Source of the DNA: Candidatus Heteroscillospira lomanii
GTDB taxonomy: Bacteria > Bacillota > Clostridia > Oscillospirales > Oscillospiraceae
Direction of reading: 5' to 3'
DNA length: 32,212 nucleotides
Assembly (NCBI GenBank): GCA_904419385.1
Contig: CAJFRI010000010.1
Coordinates: forward strand, 1 to 32,212
Positions 26,444-32,212 of the stretch are shown here, in pieces (position 1 is the first letter of the stretch; every line of letters begins with the position of its first letter). The notes beneath the pieces were generated by a model. The model did no database searches. It was not told the DNA's origin and saw only the letters and a program-made list of their open reading frames with translations. A program made the translations under genes and the position numbers.

Positions 26444-27306
26444 GCCACGCCTCCTTTCAGCATCTCACCGCCGAGCCGCCAGCCTATCTCTCCGGCCGCC
26501 TCAACGGGGCCGCGCAGCTCGCCGAAGCGTCCGTGCGTGTCCATCGCGCGCAGATACAGCTCCCGCCCCTCGACCACGGCGTAGGCCGCGACGGGCGACG
26601 AGCACCCGGCATTGAGCCGGCGCACGAAAGCCCTCTCCGCCCGCGCACATGCCTCGGCGCCGGCGTCGGCAAACCCGGCGAGGAAAAACGTATCCTCATC
26701 CGCGCGGCACTGGGCCGCAAGTATGCCCTGCCCGGCGGCGGGGAGTATCTCGTCCACCGAGAAATAACGCGCTATGCGGTGCTCCAGCCCGAGCCTCTTG
26801 AGACCGGCGGCGGCGAGCACCAGCGCGGAAAACTGACCGGAGTTCAGCTTCGCCAGGCGCGTCAGCACATTCCCTCGCACTGAGGCGACCTCCATGTCCG
26901 GGAACAGCTGCCTGAGCTGCATCGTGCGCCTCAGGCTCGAACAGCCGAGCGGCTTTGTGCGGTCCAGGGAAACCGCCCCTTCCGGCAGCACGAGCACGTC
27001 GCGCGGGTCCTCGCGCTTCGAGAAAGCGCAGAGCGGGATCTCCGGGTCCTCCTCCATCGGCAGGTCCTTGCAGCTGTGTACCGTCACATCGACCCGCCCG
27101 TCCTTCAGCGCCAGGTCGAGCTCCCGCACGAAGAGCCCCTTTCCGCCGACCTTGTCGAGCGTGCGGTCGAGTATTTTATCGCCGGTCGTCTTCATCGTGA
27201 CGAGTTCCATTTCGATATCCGGGAACCGTCCCGCTACGTCTGCCATGAGTATCTCCGCCTGTATGACTGCAAGGCGGCTCTCACGGCTGCCGACTCTAAG
27301 CTTCAT
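26440..27306 (-). CDS. hemC: Hydroxymethylbilane synthase
   Basis: MKLRVGSRESRLAVIQ, TTGDKILD, GKGLFVRELDLAL, VHSCKDLP, Cys in LNAGCSSPVAAYA. Confidence 0.97.
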   Translation of the reverse strand: MKLRVGSRESRLAVIQAEILMADVAGRFPDIEMELVTMKTTGDKILDRTLDKVGGKGLFVRELDLALKDGRVDVTVHSCKDLPMEEDPEIPLCAFSKREDPRDVLVLPEGAVSLDRTKPLGCSSLRRTMQLRQLFPDMEVASVRGNVLTRLAKLNSGQFSALVLAAAGLKRLGLEHRIARYFSVDEILPAAGQGILAAQCRADEDTFFLAGFADAGAEACARAERAFVRRLNAGCSSPVAAYAVVEGRELYLRAMDTHGRFGELRGPVEAAGEIGWRLGGEMLKGGVA

Positions 27307-27742
27307 CGAATCCCTCCAGGATGCGGCGTATCTCTTTCGCGCACGCCGCCGTTTTGCCATGGCCTGTCCCGTCGGACACGACTCCGGCGACCAGCCCTCC
27401 GCCGATACACACGGCGGGAAAATAAAAATCACATTCGTCCCTGTCGTCGGCCACGCTAACTGGTACGCCGAGCGACCTCGCCTCCTCGCAGACGGCGTGG
27501 TTCACAGCGCGGTCGTCCGTCGCCGCGACGCAGAGGAAAGCCCCATCGACATCGCCGCGCTCATACGGCCGCTTCACCCACTCGGCCCCCTCCGGCGGTG
27601 AGGTGAGCGGGTCGACAGCTCTCACCTGCGCGCCGAAGCTCAGCAGCACCCTGATGCGGCGCGCGCCTATGGCGCCGCACCCGATGACCACCGCCCTGCG
27701 GCCGCGCAGGTCCACAAACATCGGAAATCTCAGCCCGTCCAT
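27296..27742 (-). CDS. Short precorrin-2 dehydrogenase (SirC/Met8/CysG-N-like), 148 aa
   Basis: MFVDLRGRRAVVIGCGAIGARRIRVLLSFGAQV; DDRDECDFYFPAV. Confidence 0.85.
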   Translation of the reverse strand: MDGLRFPMFVDLRGRRAVVIGCGAIGARRIRVLLSFGAQVRAVDPLTSPPEGAEWVKRPYERGDVDGAFLCVAATDDRAVNHAVCEEARSLGVPVSVADDRDECDFYFPAVCIGGGLVAGVVSDGTGHGKTAACAKEIRRILEGFDEA

Positions 27743-27749
27743 GACAGCC

Positions 27750-28925
27750 TCACCTCGTCCGCGCGCGGATGCCGCTGGCGCACTCGCGCAGCATGTCCGG
27801 GTTTATGCACCCGGAGAGCCCGCCGAGCAGCAGGTCAACGGCCCGCACGGCCGCGGCTCCCGCCGCCTCGGCCGCATCCTGCCCCGGCTCCGTGTGCGAC
27901 AGCACCCGCTCGAGCACGGCGGAGCGCAGCTCATCCATCTCCGGGATACACTCCCGGTAGTTGTCCCACCGGTGCAGCCGCTCCATATGCGCGTCTATCG
28001 CCGCGCGGGCGCGGGCAAGCGTGGCGGGATCTATCTCGCAGCTCACGCCGAGGTCGTCTATGTTATACAGCTGTGTGAATTCCGAAACTCCCGGCTCGAT
28101 ATCCCTCGGGATCGCGAGGTCGACGGCCGCGCGCGGCGGTCTCTCCAGCGCGGCGAAGCGCTCGCGCGTCACTGTGTAGTGGGGGCTCGTCGTCGCAGAG
28201 ACGATCACGTCCGCTCCGTCCATGGCTGAATATCTCTCGCCATACTGCACGACCGAGCAGCCCGCGGGGACGACGGTCTCCCCGTGCCTGTACGAGCGGA
28301 GCGTCACCGTGACAGAGCAGCCGGCGTCTCTGAGAAGTGCTGCCGTGAGGCGGCCCATCTCGCCGTTGCCTATTACGAGCGCCGTCATGCCCATGAGCGT
28401 CCCGAAACGGCGCGCGAGCGCGCTCACGGCGCTCTCCGCGGCCGAGCCGGACAGCCCCCGCAGGCGCAGGGACGACTTGACCTCCTTGCCGCAGGACGCC
28501 GCCGTCCTGAACAGGGTCTCGAGGCAGGCGTCCGCCGCGCCTGCGGCCCTCGCCGTCTCCAGCGCGGACTTGACCTGGGTGATTATCTGATCCTCGCCCA
28601 GTATCTGCGATCTAAGGCCGCAGCTCACCTCCATCAGATGGCGGGCGCAGCCGTCGCCACGCCGTGTGGCGAAAGCCTCGGAAAAATCGCCGTAGCTGCA
28701 TCCGGCGGCGGCGCACAGCAGCCTGCCGGGATCTATGCCGCCGGCGGAACACGAGAGGTATACCTCAGTGCGGTTGCAGGTGCTGAGCAGCACCGCGCCC
28801 TCGACGCCCGGCTGTTTTGTCAGCTCGAGCGCCATCTCCCCGGCGGCGGTTTTTGTAAATGAGAGCCTCTCGCGCAGCTCGAGCGGGGCGGCGCTGTGGT
28901 CAAGGCCCGACATGACTATGTTCAT
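27750..28925 (-). CDS. hemA: Glutamyl-tRNA reductase
   Basis: VLLSTCNRTEVYLS, SQILGEDQIITQVKSAL, VIGNGEMGRLTAALL, DLAIPRDIEP. Confidence 0.96.
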   Translation of the reverse strand: MNIVMSGLDHSAAPLELRERLSFTKTAAGEMALELTKQPGVEGAVLLSTCNRTEVYLSCSAGGIDPGRLLCAAAGCSYGDFSEAFATRRGDGCARHLMEVSCGLRSQILGEDQIITQVKSALETARAAGAADACLETLFRTAASCGKEVKSSLRLRGLSGSAAESAVSALARRFGTLMGMTALVIGNGEMGRLTAALLRDAGCSVTVTLRSYRHGETVVPAGCSVVQYGERYSAMDGADVIVSATTSPHYTVTRERFAALERPPRAAVDLAIPRDIEPGVSEFTQLYNIDDLGVSCEIDPATLARARAAIDAHMERLHRWDNYRECIPEMDELRSAVLERVLSHTEPGQDAAEAAGAAAVRAVDLLLGGLSGCINPDMLRECASGIRARTR

Positions 28926-29620
28926 CGGTCGGAATCACCGTTCTTCACTATCACAACGGAGAAATATCCGCTGCCCTCGGGCGCGTCGGCAAAGCGCTCG
29001 TATACCTTTTCCCCGTCCATGCCGCAGTTCTCGACCATGGACGCGCGGGAGAGCAGCCCGCTCTCGGCGAGGCGCTCACGCAGGGCGCCTATCTCGCGCC
29101 CCGCCTTCATGAACACGAGGTTCGCGTCGGCCTCCAGGCAGTCGGATATGTCTTTGTGAGACGCGGGGACAATGAGGAGCCTCTCGGACTTTTCGCACAG
29201 CGGTTTTCCCAGCCGTGCCGCCGCGGCGCAGAACGAGGTGACGCCCGGCACGAGCTCCGCCTCGTATCCGCGGCCGGAGACCCTGCTGTGTATATACATA
29301 TAAGTCGAATACACGGTCGGGTCGCCGAGCGTGATGAAGGCGACCGTCCTGCCCTCGTCGAGCTTTTCGCAGAGCCTGTCCGCGATCTCCTCGAAGCAGC
29401 GCTCGAGCACGGCCTCGTCGCGCACCATGGGGGTCGGGCAGAAAAGCAGCTCCTTGCCCTCGACGTGCTCCCGCACGATGTTCAGAGCCGTCTTTTCCCC
29501 GCTGCCCTTGTCGGGCACGGCGATGATGTCCGCCTCGCGGAGTATGCGCGCTGCTTTCAGCGTGATGAGTTCCCTGTCGCCGGGGCCGACGCCCAGTCCG
29601 TAGAGTTTCCCTTTTGTCAT
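28922..29620 (-). CDS. cbiL: Precorrin-2/cobalt-factor-II C20-methyltransferase
   Basis: LYGLGVGPGDRELITLKAARIL, TLGDPTVYSTYMYI, LVPGVTSFCAAAARLG. Confidence 0.93.
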   Translation of the reverse strand: MTKGKLYGLGVGPGDRELITLKAARILREADIIAVPDKGSGEKTALNIVREHVEGKELLFCPTPMVRDEAVLERCFEEIADRLCEKLDEGRTVAFITLGDPTVYSTYMYIHSRVSGRGYEAELVPGVTSFCAAAARLGKPLCEKSERLLIVPASHKDISDCLEADANLVFMKAGREIGALRERLAESGLLSRASMVENCGMDGEKVYERFADAPEGSGYFSVVIVKNGDSDR

Positions 29621-30471
29621 GCGTCTGTCTCCTCCTGTAACAGCCTGAGTATTTCGCGCCTGGCGGCGCTTATCGTCGCCGCCGAGCGGTCGACGTCCAC
29701 GCCGTCGCGGTCGCTCAGCACCTCCATGAGATGGGCGATGCGCGGCAGGCGCAGATGGTTGCGGCGCAGCTCCTCGGGGTCTGAAAAGACCTCCTCCGGC
29801 GTCCCGGAGCGGAGCATCTTCCCGCCTGAGAGCAGGAACACCCTGTCGCAGTAGAGCGGCACGATGTCCATGTCGTGCGTCGCGAGTATTATTGTCATCC
29901 CGAGCTCCGAGCGGAGTTTTTTCAGGAGCTTCATTATATCACTAACGCCCTGCGGGTCAAGCCCCGCCGTGGGCTCGTCGAGTATCATCACGCGCGGCTG
30001 CATGGCGGCGACTCCGGCGATGGCGGCGCGCTTTTTCTGCCCGTATGACAGCGCGTGAGTCGGCTTGCCGCGCAGGTCGGATATGCCGGTGAGCTCGAGC
30101 GCCGACTCGACCCGCCTGCGCACCTCGTCCTCCGGGAGCCCCAGGTTCACCGGCCCGAAGCTCACGTCGCGGTAGACGTCGGCTGAGAAGAGCTGGTCGT
30201 CCGGGTCCTGAAAAACTATGCCGACCTTGCGGCGCAGCTCCGTGAGTCCCTGGCGCGTGTAGCTCACCTTCTCGCCGTCGAGCAGCACCTCGCCGCCCGC
30301 CGGAGTGAGCACGCCGTTTAAATTGAGGAACAGCGTCGACTTGCCGGCACCGTTCGAGCCGAGTATGCCTGTGACGCAGCCCTCCTCGGCGAAAAACGAC
30401 ACATGGTCGAGCGCGGTGGTGCCGTCTTCATATGTATAGCAGAGGTCTTTTGCCTCTATCGCACATTTCAA
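29617..30471 (-). CDS. cbiO: Cobalt ECF/ABC transporter ATP-binding protein
   Basis: GSNGAGKSTLF, LSYGQKKRAAIAGVAAMQPRVMILDEPTAGLDP; TTG start at 30471 overlapping the cbiQ stop (TTGA). Confidence 0.93.
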   Translation of the reverse strand: MKCAIEAKDLCYTYEDGTTALDHVSFFAEEGCVTGILGSNGAGKSTLFLNLNGVLTPAGGEVLLDGEKVSYTRQGLTELRRKVGIVFQDPDDQLFSADVYRDVSFGPVNLGLPEDEVRRRVESALELTGISDLRGKPTHALSYGQKKRAAIAGVAAMQPRVMILDEPTAGLDPQGVSDIMKLLKKLRSELGMTIILATHDMDIVPLYCDRVFLLSGGKMLRSGTPEEVFSDPEELRRNHLRLPRIAHLMEVLSDRDGVDVDRSAATISAARREILRLLQEETDA

Positions 30472-31250
30472 TGCAAAAGCCACCTTTCTGCCGCGAGCAC
30501 GGCGAGCTGAGCGGCGCATACCGCGCACATCAGCACATACAGCCTCGCGCCGCTGCTGTATTCCTGCGGCAGCGTGCGCAGGGCGCCGGAGCAGCCCCGG
30601 CTCTCGAGAGCCGACCACACCCTGTCGCTGCGCTTCCATGCGCGCAGGAACACGACCGAACTCAGCAGCCCGAGCGAATCGATGCTGCGGCGGAAGCCGG
30701 TGTACCCGAGGCGCGACTCCTGGGCCGTGCGTATGCGCGCCGCCGCGTCTGACAGCACGAAAATAAACCGGTAGATGAGTTCCATGAGCTCCGTCATCAG
30801 CTTCGGGACATGCATGCGCTCGAGCGCCATGACTATGTCTGCGACCGGTGTGTTGAGCGAGAGGAAGTACATGGCCGACACGGCGCCGAGCGCCTTGAAA
30901 AACACCCCGGCCCCGACGGCGAGCCACTCCGGCGTTATCCCCCATGTCCAGCGCGAGAACAGCCGCACGCTCCAGAGCGCGTCCGCCCCCTCCCCGATCG
31001 GCCGGAACACGATGGTCACGCAGCCTATGACGAGGAACGCAAGCGGCACGCGCAGAAAGCGCAGCACTGTCTTCACTTTCTGCCCGCCGAGCGAGGCGGT
31101 GAGCGCCGCCATGACTATTAACGTGAACACGCCGACAGCTATGCTGTCGCACATGAGGCACACTATCAGCACGGCGAGCGAGAACCATATTTTCGGCACG
31201 GGATCCGCCATCCTCAGGCGGGACATGTAGGCGTATCTGTCGGTGCCCAT
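30468..31250 (-). CDS. cbiQ: Cobalt ECF transporter T component
   Basis: Polytopic; MADPVPKIWFSLAVLIVCL, ALERMHVPKLMTELMELIYRFIFVL, ALESRGCSG. Confidence 0.92.
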   Translation of the reverse strand: MGTDRYAYMSRLRMADPVPKIWFSLAVLIVCLMCDSIAVGVFTLIVMAALTASLGGQKVKTVLRFLRVPLAFLVIGCVTIVFRPIGEGADALWSVRLFSRWTWGITPEWLAVGAGVFFKALGAVSAMYFLSLNTPVADIVMALERMHVPKLMTELMELIYRFIFVLSDAAARIRTAQESRLGYTGFRRSIDSLGLLSSVVFLRAWKRSDRVWSALESRGCSGALRTLPQEYSSGARLYVLMCAVCAAQLAVLAAERWLLH

Positions 31251-31251
31251 G

Positions 31252-31524
31252 TCACTTTTTCGCCGTTATCCGGCCGAGGATGAAGCACACGACGCCGCTG
31301 CCCACGGCGGCCTGGAGCGCGAACAGCAGCGACTCTATCTCCCCGCTGGCCGGCTCGAGTATGGGCTCGAACCAGGGGACATAGTCGGGATTCGTGGCCT
31401 CTATGAGTTCGCCCGCGGCCCCGTCGGCCCCGCCGAACTCCGCGCCGCGGCACAGCCACAGCGGCACGGCCGCGAGGATGACGACGAGCACGATGAGTAT
31501 GAGATTTTTCTGCCAGACTTTCAT
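31252..31524 (-). CDS. cbiN: Cobalt transport protein CbiN
   Basis: KNLILIVLVVILAAVPLWLCRGAEFGGADGAAGELIEATNPDYVPWFEPILEPASGEIESLLFALQAAVGSGVVCFILG. Confidence 0.92.
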   Translation of the reverse strand: MKVWQKNLILIVLVVILAAVPLWLCRGAEFGGADGAAGELIEATNPDYVPWFEPILEPASGEIESLLFALQAAVGSGVVCFILGRITAKK

Positions 31525-31537
31525 ATCCCGTACCTCC

Positions 31538-32212
31538 TCACATAACGGAGAGCTCTCGCAGCTCCGCCGCAGAATATTTCTCGAGAACGTTGAACACCAC
31601 GACGGTGAGCAGGCCCTCGGCAATGGCGAGCGGGATCTGAGTCACAGCGAAGATCGACATGTACTGCAAAGTGTTTCCCCACACGACGCCGAGCTGAAGC
31701 GAGGTGACGACATAGGTGCCGAGGTCGCCGAGCGCCGAGGCGGCGAACACCGCGGCTGCCGGCGGGCATTTTATTTTTTTAAGGCCTTTATATACCGCCC
31801 ATGAGATGAGCGGACCGGCTATCGCCATGGAGAACACGTTGGCTCCCAGAGTCGTGAGCCCGCCGTGCGCCAGGAGCAGAGCCTGGAACAGCAGGACTAT
31901 CAGCCCGAGCACACAGGTCGCCGTTGGCCCGAAGAGCACGGCGCCGAGGCCGACGCCCGTCGGATGCGAGCAGCTGCCGTTGAACGACGGCAGCTTTAGC
32001 GCCGACAGCACGAAGGCAAAAGCCCCGCACATTGCGAGCAGCACCTTGGCTCTCGGTGTGGCATCCACGCGCTTTTTGATGGAGAAGAACCCGGCGGCCA
32101 CAAAGGGGACGCACACCGCCCCCCAGCCGACGGCCCAGCCGGCGGGGAGCATCCCCTCGGCGATATGCATGGCCGAGGCGCTCATGGTGAGCACGCCCAG
32201 GGCCGCCGCAAG
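31538..32212 (-). CDS. cbiM: Cobalt transport protein CbiM, N-terminus beyond window edge
   Basis: [39 protein letters not shown]; reading frame stays open to the edge (signal-like [14 protein letters not shown]). Confidence 0.94.
   Translation of the reverse strand, partial: LAAALGVLTMSASAMHIAEGMLPAGWAVGWGAVCVPFVAAGFFSIKKRVDATPRAKVLLAMCGAFAFVLSALKLPSFNGSCSHPTGVGLGAVLFGPTATCVLGLIVLLFQALLLAHGGLTTLGANVFSMAIAGPLISWAVYKGLKKIKCPPAAAVFAASALGDLGTYVVTSLQLGVVWGNTLQYMSIFAVTQIPLAIAEGLLTVVVFNVLEKYSAAELRELSVM

Noticed and set aside
25175-26584. 469-aa plus-strand ORF antisense to cobA-hemD
   Set aside because: Antisense shadow of a well-supported CDS; no recognisable domain, no RBS
30472-31188. 5' extension of the cbiO ORF across cbiQ (523-aa ORF)
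   Set aside because: Arg/His-rich alternate frame of cbiQ, which lies on the same strand; the CbiO domain begins at the TTG near 30471

Overview
A 32.2 kb, GC-rich, gene-dense window. The presence of spo0A, the DUF1836 and SleB-type genes, and the TTG/GTG starts preceded by strong GGAGG sites point to a spore-forming clostridial (Firmicutes) chromosome. I see no rRNA, tRNA, CRISPR, prophage or transposon. Left to right: (i) a plus-strand run of aminotransferase (5'-truncated), trpS, tagO/wecA-like, wecB and a membrane-anchored unknown; (ii) a minus-strand triplet of small unknown proteins; (iii) an MJ0936/YfcE-type phosphodiesterase and a cupin; (iv) a SleB-type cell-wall hydrolase, YbjQ-family protein, ECF S component divergent from a MocR/PdxR-type regulator, DUF1836 protein and HlyIII; (v) spo0A downstream of a complete pyrC-K-D-F-E-B-I operon; (vi) a DUF4358 lipoprotein, a GNAT and a Ca2+-type P-type ATPase; (vii) a tightly overlapping cobalt uptake/early tetrapyrrole operon (cbiMNQO, cbiL, hemA, a short sirC-like gene, hemC, cobA-hemD, hemB, hemL), running off the right edge. 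Most genes are conserved housekeeping genes. The most unusual signals are regulatory or at residue level: a near-symmetric divergent promoter pair sharing one -10 palindrome between pyrC and the lipoprotein; a perfect consensus promoter flanked by 11-bp direct repeats, followed by a leader with an intrinsic terminator, upstream of the P-type ATPase; loss of the canonical TM6 Asp in that ATPase; an array of 0A-box-like heptamers upstream of spo0A; and the three-gene unknown cluster at 4.9-5.8 kb. No obviously novel defence or mobile system was found.
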